Notes: generated by a model from the sequence alone, not told the origin. Shown: positions 1-6,597, counted from the first letter of the stretch. The stretch is 10,468 nucleotides of DNA from JBMYYE01 sp049609065 (GCA_049609065.1 JBMYYE010000088.1:1-10468), one strand, 5' to 3'. Numbers and translations are program-made.

Positions 1-1188
1 TGTTGGCGCGTGGGGTTTAATGCAGGTGATGCGGCCTTCTGGCGTGACACATCCCATTATATTTCATTTGATGCCCCCCAAGACGCATGGCCAACCGCCT
101 ATGCCGAAATTTTACGCGAAAAAGGCATCACAGACATCGTTCTATATGGTGACACGCGCCCCGTTCATGCCGCCGCCATCAAAATTGCCAAAGAAAACAA
201 CATTGAAATACATGTTTTTGAGGAAGGCTATTTACGCCCGTATTGGGTCACCTATGAGCGCGGCGGCTCCAACGGGAATTCCCGGGCGATGGATTTTTCA
301 GTCGCGGATATGCAGCGTGCTTTGGCCCAATCTGATGTTGAAATTCACGAACCCCCTGCTCATTGGGGCGAAATGAAAGAACATGTCTTCTATGGTGCGA
401 TTTACCATTGGTTTGTGCTATTTGCGAACCATAAATACCAAAATTTCCGTCCACACCGCGCCATCAGTGTGGCCCAAGAGTTTCGACTTTACCTTAAGAA
501 ACTGGCTTGGATGCCTCTTCATTGGGCCAAACGTATTTATGCGACCCTGAAAGTCCGTAAAGGCGGCTTCCCATACCATCTTGTGCTTCTTCAATTAGAG
601 CATGATAGCAGCTTTCAAATGCATAGCCCATTTGAGAAAATGGAGGAGTTCATCACGCTCACGCTTGAGGGGTTTGCAAACGGAGCGCCGCCTCACCACC
701 ATTTGGTGTTCAAAGCTCACCCACTTGAGGATGGTCGCGGTCAAATACCTGAAAATATCCATAAAATATCGAATAAACTCCAAGTGAGTGACCGCATACA
801 CTACATTCGCGGCGGCAAGCTCGCCATGCTTTTAAACCATGCACGCAGCGCAATCACCGTCAATTCAACCGCCGCGCAACAGGCCTTGCTCCGAGGAATT
901 CCAATCAAGGTATTTGGGGACGCCATCTATTCCAAACCGGAATTTATTTCCTCTGCGCCTCTGCCCGATTTTTTCAATCATGCGACACGGCCAGACACGC
1001 GCGCCTACAAAGATTACCGTCGCTTTTTACTCGAAACATCGCAGGTTTCTGGTGGATTTTACTCCACAAAGGGGCGCCGTCGCCTGATGCGTCAGATCGT
1101 CGATCTAATGCTAGCAGACGCGGATCCGTACCAAGCCCTCATCAACGGGAATGCGGCAGCACGGCAACAGCTCCACATTGTCAACTGA
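1..1188 (+). CDS. kpsS: Capsule polysaccharide beta-Kdo transferase KpsS (5' end outside the window)
   Basis: KpsS-type enzymes work at the cytoplasmic face of the inner membrane. From work on E. coli and Neisseria homologues, they add the first beta-Kdo from CMP-Kdo to a phosphatidylglycerol-type lipid acceptor, starting the linker of ABC-exported capsules. Seen here: the reading frame is open from base 1, and its first residues (CWRVGFNAGDAAFW) match the conserved FNAGD..F stretch found a few dozen residues into KpsS. The GTG at 10 is therefore not the real start. Other family motifs are EEGYLRPYW (220-246), KAHPLEDG (712-735, donor-site type HP motif), NSTAAQQAL (862-888) and GIPIKVFGDAIY (895-930). 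About 395 codons are present, so only a short N-terminal piece is missing. There is no signal peptide or membrane segment. The OPX gene follows 92 bp downstream on the same strand. Specificity for Kdo is inferred from family and context. Confidence 0.9.
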   Translation, partial: CWRVGFNAGDAAFWRDTSHYISFDAPQDAWPTAYAEILREKGITDIVLYGDTRPVHAAAIKIAKENNIEIHVFEEGYLRPYWVTYERGGSNGNSRAMDFSVADMQRALAQSDVEIHEPPAHWGEMKEHVFYGAIYHWFVLFANHKYQNFRPHRAISVAQEFRLYLKKLAWMPLHWAKRIYATLKVRKGGFPYHLVLLQLEHDSSFQMHSPFEKMEEFITLTLEGFANGAPPHHHLVFKAHPLEDGRGQIPENIHKISNKLQVSDRIHYIRGGKLAMLLNHARSAITVNSTAAQQALLRGIPIKVFGDAIYSKPEFISSAPLPDFFNHATRPDTRAYKDYRRFLLETSQVSGGFYSTKGRRRLMRQIVDLMLADADPYQALINGNAAARQQLHIVN

Positions 1189-1244
1189 TCCATGCAACGA
1201 AATGCTGGATTTCTCCCAAAAACAGACCTATAGTTGAGAAAAAA

Positions 1245-1250
1245 TATAAT
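1245..1250 (+). promoter_or_regulatory. Possible -10 element upstream of the polysaccharide export gene
   Basis: The hexamer TATAAT is a perfect -10 consensus in an A-rich stretch of the 92-bp gap after kpsS. A transcript would start near 1257, about 24 nt before the GTG start of the export gene. No good -35 lies 16-18 bp upstream (ACAGAC is the best-placed hexamer). It may therefore be a weak or activator-dependent promoter, or a chance match in AT-rich DNA. No hairpin with a T-run is visible in the gap, so readthrough from kpsS is also possible. Confidence 0.35.
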
Positions 1251-1265
1251 CGAGGCAGTCTCTGT

Positions 1266-1272
1266 AAAGGAG
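1266..1272 (+). promoter_or_regulatory. Ribosome binding site fixing a GTG start for the export gene
   Basis: AAAGGAG lies 8 nt upstream of the GTG at 1281. The strong Shine-Dalgarno match supports GTG as the start and places the signal sequence right at the N-terminus. Confidence 0.75.
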
Positions 1273-1280
1273 CCTAAGCA

Positions 1281-2420
1281 GTGAAAAATATAACTTCTCC
1301 ATGGGCGCGTTCCGTCGCCCTTTTGGCCATTGTTGCGCTAACTGCGACATGTGGGCTCCCGCGTGTTGGTCCAAACAAACGTGAAATTTTTGCCGGATCG
1401 GTGCAGAAGAAAGGCGATGTCTTTGTTGTTACGGTTAACAACCGCGTAACACGTGCGACCGCAGTCACATCCTCTCTTGGCTTTTCAAGCGCACTTATGA
1501 ACGCCGCGACTGTTGGATCAGATACAATTCGCCCTGGCGATACATTGGGCATTCAAATTTACGAAAACTCAGATACGCCAATCCTTGGCATTGCGGCGGG
1601 TGGGCCATCCGCCCTCCCCGAAATCCAAGTCGACGGCTCTGGCCATATCTTTGTGCCATATGCTGGGCGCGTAAAAGCATCTGGGCGTTCCCCAGAGGGG
1701 CTTCGCAAAGTCATCACCTCAAAACTTGATGAACAAACTCCCGATCCTCAGGTCCTCATCACGCGGCTTGCCGGCGATGGCGGAACCGTATCCATCGCAG
1801 GGTCTGCAGGGGCACAGGGCGTTTATCCGATTGAGCGCCCCACACGTACGCTCTCTGCGATGTTGTCAAAAGCAGGCGGCGTCACCATTCGTCCTGAAGT
1901 GGCTCAAATCACATTGATCCGTGGTCAGCACCAAGGTAAAATTTGGCTCGAAGACCTCTACAAAAATCCAAAGCTCGATGTCGCGTTGCGCCCGGGTGAT
2001 CGCATTTTGGTTCAAGAGGACACGCGCACCTTCACCGCACTGGGCGCAACAGGCGGGCAATCGCGTGTGAAGTTTGATACGCCGAGCCTCTCTGCGATCG
2101 AAGCCATCGCAACCGTTGGTGGCCTCAACTCTGCCCTCGCCGACCCAACTGGTGTCTTTATTTTACGCAATGAACCCGCAGAGGTTGCAAATGCCGTTTT
2201 GGGGCGCTCGGATCTCATCGGGGATCAGCGCATGGCCTATGTTCTTGACCTCACATCCCCAACCGGCATGTTCACGGCGCGTGATTTTGCGATCCGTAAT
2301 CAAGACACTGTCTATGTAACCGAAGCCCCGTTCATCCAGTGGACAAAAACCATTTCCGCACTCACTGGGTCGCTTGCTTCTGTGACGTCGGTTTCAAGCC
2401 TCGCTTCTGGCTCCAACTGA
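1281..2420 (+). CDS. Outer-membrane polysaccharide export (OPX) lipoprotein, BexD/KpsD/Wza family
   Basis: OPX proteins form the periplasm-spanning and outer-membrane channel through which capsular polysaccharide leaves the cell, paired with an inner-membrane adaptor (KpsE/BexC type). The 379-residue length fits the BexD/CtrA-size group rather than the longer E. coli KpsD. Visible parts: a hydrophobic N-terminal signal (about residues 8-23) followed by Cys24 in the context LTATC-GLPR. This resembles a lipoprotein signal, but with Thr rather than Leu at -3 and Thr at -1. The polysaccharide export domain begins near D81 (DTIRPGDTLGI) and runs to about 165. SLBB-type soluble ligand-binding segments follow from about 168 (GTVSIAG) and again from about 255. 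The C-terminal NQDTVYVTEAPFIQW and hydrophobic tail resemble the membrane-inserting end of the family. GTG start with a strong ribosome binding site. kpsC follows after 15 bp, so the two are probably co-transcribed. No export ABC transporter gene is in view. Confidence 0.9.
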   Translation: MKNITSPWARSVALLAIVALTATCGLPRVGPNKREIFAGSVQKKGDVFVVTVNNRVTRATAVTSSLGFSSALMNAATVGSDTIRPGDTLGIQIYENSDTPILGIAAGGPSALPEIQVDGSGHIFVPYAGRVKASGRSPEGLRKVITSKLDEQTPDPQVLITRLAGDGGTVSIAGSAGAQGVYPIERPTRTLSAMLSKAGGVTIRPEVAQITLIRGQHQGKIWLEDLYKNPKLDVALRPGDRILVQEDTRTFTALGATGGQSRVKFDTPSLSAIEAIATVGGLNSALADPTGVFILRNEPAEVANAVLGRSDLIGDQRMAYVLDLTSPTGMFTARDFAIRNQDTVYVTEAPFIQWTKTISALTGSLASVTSVSSLASGSN

Positions 2421-2435
2421 TACGTTACGATCACC

Positions 2436-4436
2436 ATGCATAATCTCGATCACATCCCTTTGAAAACAGGGGATGTGTTTGCCTTTTCTGGCGGTTTTTT
2501 CACACAAAAACGCATCCGTAGGATCATGCAGCTCGCGGGTGTTTCTCCGCACCTCGGCTGGCCATCCGCTAAAGATCACATCGCAATCTGGGGACAAACC
2601 AATTACGCCAAACGCGGCGCACGCATTGCCGCAAAAACAGGTAGCCCTCTTTTACATGTCGAAGATCCCTGGCTAAGATCACTACATTTAGGCCGCGCAG
2701 GACAGGCCCCTCATGGGCTCTTGATTGATCAAAAAGCGATGCATTTTGATCCCACGGAGCCCAGTGATTTAGAAACCTTACTAGCGACCCATCCTTTGGA
2801 TGATGCTGCACTTTTGCGGCGAGCAGAAGATGCAAGACACCGCATCGCGGAGCTAAACCTCACCAAATACTCTGCGACGCGCACCGATATCGCGCCACCA
2901 GAGCCCGGCTATGTTCTTGTGATTGATCAAAGCTTTGAGGATGCATCTGTGCGCGCCTCCAAGGGAAACCGGGCCTTGTTTCAAGAAATGCTTGTGCTTG
3001 CGCAAGAAGAACATCCAGGCTGCCGCGTTCTCATCAAAACGCACCCTGAAACGGCCCAAGGCCACCGGATTGGCTATTTCGGGGTCGATGATGTCACGCA
3101 CCGCGTTACGCTTTATGACGAAAACATCAGCCCCCAACTGCTCTTTGAAGGGGCTGTTGGCGTTTACACCGTTTCGTCCCAGCTTGGCTTTGAAGCCATT
3201 TTTTCCGGTCATAAACCCGTTGTCATGGGGCAACCCTTTTATAGCGGATGGGGGCTTACCGATGATCGAAACCCAGTGCCCCGCCGAGAACGCAAATTAA
3301 GCCGCAATCAACTTTTTTCCGGCGCGATGATGCTCTATCCCATATGGTATGATGTCCATGGGGATACCCTATGCAATCTGGAAACCGTGATTGAAAATCT
3401 AGGCGCTGAAACCCGCGCTTGGCGCGAAGATCGCCTTGGCTATCAGGCAAACGGAATGCGGCTTTGGAAACGGCGGCACCTGCAAAACGCGTTTGGCGGG
3501 GGCGCGGGCCTTCGATTTAATGGGGTAGCCAATGATGCCCGTCCCAGCCTCCTTTGGGGCGGACCCAAAATCGATACGCCCACCGATTTCCACCTTGAAG
3601 ACGGCTTCATTCGATCAAAGGGGCTCGGGGCCCATCTGACCCCGCCTCTCTCCTTGATCCGTGACGCAAAAGGCATGTATTTTGACCCTGAGCACCCATC
3701 CGAGATCGAGGATTGGATTGCCCGTCGAGATGCACTTTGCCCCACGCAAAAGAACCGCGCCGCGGCCCTCATTTCACACCTTATTCAATCGCGGGTCAGC
3801 AAATACAATCTCCCCCAATCTCATGATTTTGACTTTGGGGACGGGGTGCATGTTGTCGTGGTAGGTCAAGTTGATGATGATGCCTCCGTCCTATGTGGGG
3901 CGGCAGAGACAGGTGGAAACCTTGGGCTCTTAAAAGCCGCACGCGCGCATTTTCCTGCTGCAAAACTCCATTACAAACCCCATCCAGATGTGGAAGCAGG
4001 CCTTCGGTGCGGTCAACTGTCTGAGGAGGTTGTCCTCACCTATGCAGATAGCATTTTGACACATCAAGATCCGATCGCGGTGATCGAAGCTGCGGATCAC
4101 GTGGCAACGATGACATCCCTTTTGGGGTTCGAAGCGCTTTTGCGCGGGGTGCCCGTGACCTGTTTTGGTATGCCCTTTTATGGGGGATGGGGGCTAACCA
4201 CCGATCTCATGGCGGCGCCTGCGCGCCGCAAAGCCCGTCCCAGCCTCGAAGGTTTGGTTTACGCCGCGCTCATTGACTATCCCCGTTATTTCAACCCCGA
4301 AACGGGGGAGGCTTGGCCGATTGAGGCCGCGCTCGCGCATTTGGAAACGGCCCCTACTTATCGCGGCGGGACAGTTCTTAAATTGCTCTCAAAACTACAA
4401 GGGGCCATGGCCAGCTACAGCCATCTTTGGCGTTAA
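2436..4436 (+). CDS. kpsC: Capsule polysaccharide beta-Kdo transferase KpsC, two-module enzyme
   Basis: KpsC extends the linker begun by KpsS, adding further beta-Kdo residues in alternating linkages from CMP-Kdo at the inner membrane (established for E. coli and Neisseria homologues). The 666-residue length is normal for the family. The sequence shows a clear internal duplication about 313 residues apart. Module 1 has EDPWLRS (76-82), KTHPET (201-206), QLGFEA (249-254) and PFYSGWGLT (267-275). Module 2 has EDGFIRS (388-394), KPHPD (514-518), LLGFEA (562-567) and PFYGGWGLT (580-588). There is no signal peptide. The ATG at 2436 is the only possible in-frame start after the preceding stop, except for much later methionines. 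It has no convincing Shine-Dalgarno sequence, so translation may be coupled to the OPX gene 15 bp upstream. The gene ends tail to tail with ribD, overlapping it by 4 bp. Confidence 0.93.
   Translation: MHNLDHIPLKTGDVFAFSGGFFTQKRIRRIMQLAGVSPHLGWPSAKDHIAIWGQTNYAKRGARIAAKTGSPLLHVEDPWLRSLHLGRAGQAPHGLLIDQKAMHFDPTEPSDLETLLATHPLDDAALLRRAEDARHRIAELNLTKYSATRTDIAPPEPGYVLVIDQSFEDASVRASKGNRALFQEMLVLAQEEHPGCRVLIKTHPETAQGHRIGYFGVDDVTHRVTLYDENISPQLLFEGAVGVYTVSSQLGFEAIFSGHKPVVMGQPFYSGWGLTDDRNPVPRRERKLSRNQLFSGAMMLYPIWYDVHGDTLCNLETVIENLGAETRAWREDRLGYQANGMRLWKRRHLQNAFGGGAGLRFNGVANDARPSLLWGGPKIDTPTDFHLEDGFIRSKGLGAHLTPPLSLIRDAKGMYFDPEHPSEIEDWIARRDALCPTQKNRAAALISHLIQSRVSKYNLPQSHDFDFGDGVHVVVVGQVDDDASVLCGAAETGGNLGLLKAARAHFPAAKLHYKPHPDVEAGLRCGQLSEEVVLTYADSILTHQDPIAVIEAADHVATMTSLLGFEALLRGVPVTCFGMPFYGGWGLTTDLMAAPARRKARPSLEGLVYAALIDYPRYFNPETGEAWPIEAALAHLETAPTYRGGTVLKLLSKLQGAMASYSHLWR
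4433..4436. other. Convergent overlap: TTAA supplies the stop codons of both kpsC and ribD
   Basis: Read on the plus strand, TAA at 4434-4436 ends kpsC. Read on the minus strand, TAA at 4435-4433 ends ribD. There is no intergenic space and no hairpin with a T-run that could serve as a terminator between the two blocks. Transcripts of either operon probably run into the other gene as antisense RNA, or end by a Rho-dependent mechanism. Confidence 0.9.
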
Positions 4437-5506
4437 CGACGCCAGACCTGCATTACATCTGCGCCTACTTTTTCTTGGGTGACGCATCGAAAACGTGCGG
4501 CCTCTGATAAGGCGTCAAATCCCATAGGCCCAAGCCCTGAACGGCCATCTTGGCCCAGCATAATTCCTGCGGAAAACACCACAAGCTCATCCACCATATT
4601 CGCCTTCAAGAGGGAAGCCGCCAATGCGCCGCCGCCTTCGCAAAAGACCCGTGTGAGCCCCTCTTGCCCAAGCTGAGTGAGCATGTCTGCCACATCAACA
4701 CCCGCATCCGCCTTAGCGCATGAAAGATAGGTCACGCCGTCACGATTTTCCCCTGCCGATCCACAAATCCAAAGGGGACGATCGGGCGTCGCCATGCGCA
4801 GGAGATTAGCCCCCTCTGGCACGCCCTGCCCCGTTACGACAATTGCAGCAGGCTGATGCATATCGCCCAAACCCCGGACATCAAGTGATGGGTCATCCGC
4901 CCGAAGCGTGCCGCCACCCACCATCACCGCGTCATGCTGAGCGCGCAATAAATGGACACGTCGGCGCGCCTCTGGTCCAGTGATCCACTGGCTTTCGCCG
5001 GTGGATGTGGCAATTTTCCCATCCAAGCTCATGGCAAGTTTTAAAGTCACAAAGGGGCGATTTTTCGACAGGCGCAGAAAGAAGCCAGCATTCATTTCAC
5101 GGGCCTGTTCAGCCATATGGCCAACATCCACCACGATTCCCGCCGCGCGCAGCATCGCGTGTCCGCGGCCCGCAACGCGCGCATCCGTATCCTCAACCGC
5201 GCTCACGACCCGCGCAACACCCGCTGAGATCAACGCCTTCGCACAAGGCGGAGTTCTTCCATAATGAGAGCACGGTTCAAGCGTCACATAGACCGTTGCC
5301 CCTTTGGCCGCGGGTCCTGCTTGGGCCAATGCCATAACTTCGCCATGGGGGCGGCCGCCTGGCTGTGTCACACCCCGTCCAACAACGCGGCCCTCTTTGA
5401 CAATCACACAGCCCACCGTTGGGTTGGATCCCGTCGCGCCAAGGCCACGCCGCGCCAATCCAAGCGCGGTTTTCATAAATTGGATGTCGCGCGACCGATC
5501 CGTCAT
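4433..5506 (-). CDS. ribD: Bifunctional riboflavin biosynthesis protein RibD (deaminase/reductase)
   Basis: RibD carries out two successive cytosolic steps of riboflavin synthesis. It deaminates 2,5-diamino-6-ribosylamino-4(3H)-pyrimidinone 5'-phosphate, then reduces the ribosyl side chain with NADPH to give 5-amino-6-ribitylamino-uracil 5'-phosphate. The 357 residues match the usual length. Residues 1-145 are the cytidine-deaminase-like domain, with zinc site H54-G-E56 and PC79...PC88. The more usual form is HAE, but Gly is allowed in the deaminase signature. Residues 151-357 are the reductase domain, with TLKLAMSLDGKIA (154-166), WITGPEAR, VGGGTLRADDP and EGGG (290-293). The start ATG overlaps the nrdR stop (ATGA) and has only a distant GGAG upstream, which suggests translational coupling. 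No FMN riboswitch lies in front of it. ribE and other riboflavin genes, often found downstream, are absent; the capsule locus comes next instead. Confidence 0.96.
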   Translation of the reverse strand: MTDRSRDIQFMKTALGLARRGLGATGSNPTVGCVIVKEGRVVGRGVTQPGGRPHGEVMALAQAGPAAKGATVYVTLEPCSHYGRTPPCAKALISAGVARVVSAVEDTDARVAGRGHAMLRAAGIVVDVGHMAEQAREMNAGFFLRLSKNRPFVTLKLAMSLDGKIATSTGESQWITGPEARRRVHLLRAQHDAVMVGGGTLRADDPSLDVRGLGDMHQPAAIVVTGQGVPEGANLLRMATPDRPLWICGSAGENRDGVTYLSCAKADAGVDVADMLTQLGQEGLTRVFCEGGGALAASLLKANMVDELVVFSAGIMLGQDGRSGLGPMGFDALSEAARFRCVTQEKVGADVMQVWRR

Positions 5507-5976
5507 AGCGGTTCGTCAGGCTCCACTTTCGGGCGAAGTTCGCTCACGAATTTGTCAAAATCATCCGTGGATTGGAAGTTTTTATACACACTCGCAAAGC
5601 GCACATAACCCACGGTATCGATGCGGGCCAAAGCTTCCATCACGATTTCACCTATGCTATTGGAGTGCACATCGGTGTCGCCTGAGCTTTCCAAACGGCG
5701 TACGATGCCTGAAATCATCTGATCCACACGTTCAGAATCAATGGGGCGTTTTTGCAAAGACAATCGGATGGAGCGCTCCAATTTGGAGCGATCGAAATCT
5801 TCGCGGCGCCCATTGGATTTCAAAACAACCAAATCGCGCAGCTGAACGCGTTCATAGGTGGTGAAGCGACCGCCGCAAGACGGGCAAAACCGCCGACGCC
5901 GGATGGCTGCGTGATCTTCGGCAGGGCGTGAATCTTTCACCTGCGTGTCAACGTTTCCGCAAAACGGACATCTCAT
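5503..5976 (-). CDS. nrdR: Transcriptional repressor NrdR
   Basis: NrdR is a zinc- and nucleotide-binding repressor of ribonucleotide reductase (nrd) genes. It senses ATP/dATP through an ATP-cone and binds paired NrdR boxes. The 157-residue length is typical. The N-terminal zinc ribbon is complete (C3-P-F-C6 and C31-P-S-C34), followed by RFTTYER. The ATP-cone spans roughly residues 49-139, with RREDFDRSKL, QKRPID, SIGEIVMEAL and the signature VGYVRFASVYKNF near the end. The start has GAGG (5984-5987) 7 nt upstream. The last codons overlap ribD by ATGA, so the two genes form one unit, an arrangement common in proteobacteria. Upstream lie a candidate promoter, a DnaA box and a NrdR half-site. 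Its targets (nrd operons) are not in the window. Confidence 0.97.
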   Translation of the reverse strand: MRCPFCGNVDTQVKDSRPAEDHAAIRRRRFCPSCGGRFTTYERVQLRDLVVLKSNGRREDFDRSKLERSIRLSLQKRPIDSERVDQMISGIVRRLESSGDTDVHSNSIGEIVMEALARIDTVGYVRFASVYKNFQSTDDFDKFVSELRPKVEPDEPL

Positions 5977-6029
5977 ACTATTTCCTCAAAATCTGCTCTC
6001 GGCGTTTTGGCCGTATTGTACCTGTGGCT

Positions 6030-6044
6030 GTGGGTTAATCCCAC
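6030..6044. repeat. Inverted repeat GTGGG-TTAAT-CCCAC upstream of nrdR
   Basis: Two perfect 5-bp arms flank a 5-nt centre. It directly abuts the DnaA box at 6045. On the minus strand it lies just downstream of the predicted start of the nrdR transcript, in the 5' leader. It could be a regulator site or a small leader hairpin. No T-run follows, so it is not an intrinsic terminator. Confidence 0.5.
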
Positions 6045-6053
6045 TTATCCACA
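6045..6053 (+). promoter_or_regulatory. Perfect DnaA box TTATCCACA in the nrdR upstream region
   Basis: TTATCCACA matches the strict DnaA-box consensus at all nine positions. It lies 69 bp before the nrdR start codon and at the predicted transcription start of nrdR. A second, poorer match in the opposite orientation (TGTGGGTTA, two mismatches) is at 6029-6037. A perfect box is expected by chance less than once per 100 kb. The intergenic position makes a role plausible but unproven. Confidence 0.55.
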
Positions 6054-6056
6054 GAC

Positions 6057-6085
6057 ACTATAGGACGATCCCTAGGTTTTGTGTA
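6057..6085 (-). promoter_or_regulatory. Candidate sigma-70-type promoter of nrdR-ribD
   Basis: On the minus strand, TACACA (6085-6080, 4/6 to TTGACA) is separated by 17 bp from TATAGT (6062-6057, 5/6 to TATAAT). Transcription would begin near 6050, leaving a leader of about 74 nt before nrdR. ACACTATA (6055-6062), which covers the -10, matches the left half of the NrdR box, but the right half is not conserved. An alternative -10, TACAAT at 6020-6015, has no good -35. Confidence 0.4.
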
Positions 6086-6135
6086 GGGTAAAAATGCCAC
6101 CGCTAGATTTATCCCTCAGCTGGGGAATTTTCCGG

Positions 6136-6552
6136 TCAACTGGCCGCAAAATGCACGGCGATATGCCGGTGATGCGGGGCATCGCGATGTTCAAACAGGT
6201 AAATCCCCTGCCATGTCCCCAACATCAACTGCCCGTTTTCAACAGGGATTGAGAGGCTGACAGGCATCATCGCCGCTTTGATATGAGCGGGCATATCATC
6301 GGGGCCCTCATAGGTATGGGTCAGGTATGACATCGACGGATCAGTGGTCGGCGGAACAAGGCGCGAGAAGAAATTCAAAAGGTCGGTTTTGACCTCTGGA
6401 TCAGCGTTTTCTTGGATCAGAAGGGAACACGACGTGTGCTGGACAAAAAGCGTTAAAAGCCCATGACCTTTGCCATGCACAAGGGTCGCCACCTCGCGGG
6501 TGAATTCATAAAGCCCTTGGCCGCCCGTTTGGATGGTGAGGCGTTCGTTCAT
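6136..6552 (-). CDS. yjbQ: YjbQ family protein (UPF0047), possible secondary thiamine phosphate synthase
   Basis: The protein has 138 residues, the usual length for this small cytosolic family. E. coli YjbQ has been reported to have weak thiamine phosphate synthase activity, but the physiological role is unsettled. Conserved motifs: HTSCSLLIQENADP (39-52), the DDMPAHIKA stretch (85-93) with nearby His79, and the C-terminal GTWQGIYLFEHRD (112-124), where a Glu and several His residues form the presumed metal or active site. The start at 6552 is chosen because GGAGGA (6566-6561) lies 8 nt upstream and the family begins here. A longer in-frame reading up to 6675 would run back through the rpoD terminator and into rpoD in another frame. 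The gene sits between rpoD and nrdR with no obvious promoter of its own; see the terminator entry. Confidence 0.93.
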   Translation of the reverse strand: MNERLTIQTGGQGLYEFTREVATLVHGKGHGLLTLFVQHTSCSLLIQENADPEVKTDLLNFFSRLVPPTTDPSMSYLTHTYEGPDDMPAHIKAAMMPVSLSIPVENGQLMLGTWQGIYLFEHRDAPHHRHIAVHFAAS

Positions 6553-6560
6553 AGCCGCTT

Positions 6561-6566
6561 TCCTCC
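6561..6566 (-). promoter_or_regulatory. Ribosome binding site deciding the yjbQ start
   Basis: On the minus strand GGAGGA lies 8 nt before the ATG at 6552. It is only 2 nt beyond the T-run of the rpoD terminator, so a transcript that stops at the terminator would not contain it. Confidence 0.8.
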
Positions 6567-6568
6567 AT

Positions 6569-6597
6569 AAAAAACGCCCCCGAAATCGGAGGCGTTT
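6569..6597 (-). terminator. Intrinsic terminator of rpoD
   Basis: On the minus strand AAACGCCTCCG and CGGGGGCGTTT form an 11-bp stem with one G-T pair around an ATTT loop, followed by a run of six T residues that begins in the stem. It starts 5 nt after the rpoD stop codon. It is a strong, classical Rho-independent terminator. Because yjbQ follows at once, it may be leaky and set the ratio of rpoD to yjbQ expression. Confidence 0.88.

Noticed and set aside
10..12. GTG as the start of kpsS
   Set aside because: The frame is open to the window edge, and the residues before and after it match an internal conserved KpsS stretch.
5304..5864. 186-codon open frame on the plus strand across ribD and nrdR
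   Set aside because: It is antisense to two certain genes, shows no domain, and has a composition typical of a shadow frame.
5507..5976. FMN riboswitch controlling ribD
   Set aside because: ribD starts inside the end of nrdR, with no leader. The nrdR leader of about 74 nt is too short for the FMN aptamer.
6035..6048. Possible CtrA site (TTAA-N7-TTAA)
   Set aside because: TTAA is followed by TTAT with a 6-nt gap, not TTAA with 7. The second half does not match.
6070..6088. Inverted repeat CCCTA...TAGGG as a yjbQ terminator
   Set aside because: Only 5-bp arms with a 9-nt loop, and no T-run follows on the minus strand. It also overlaps the better-supported nrdR promoter.
6112..6126. TCCC...GGGA dyad after the yjbQ stop as a terminator
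   Set aside because: The stem is short and no T-run follows on the minus strand.
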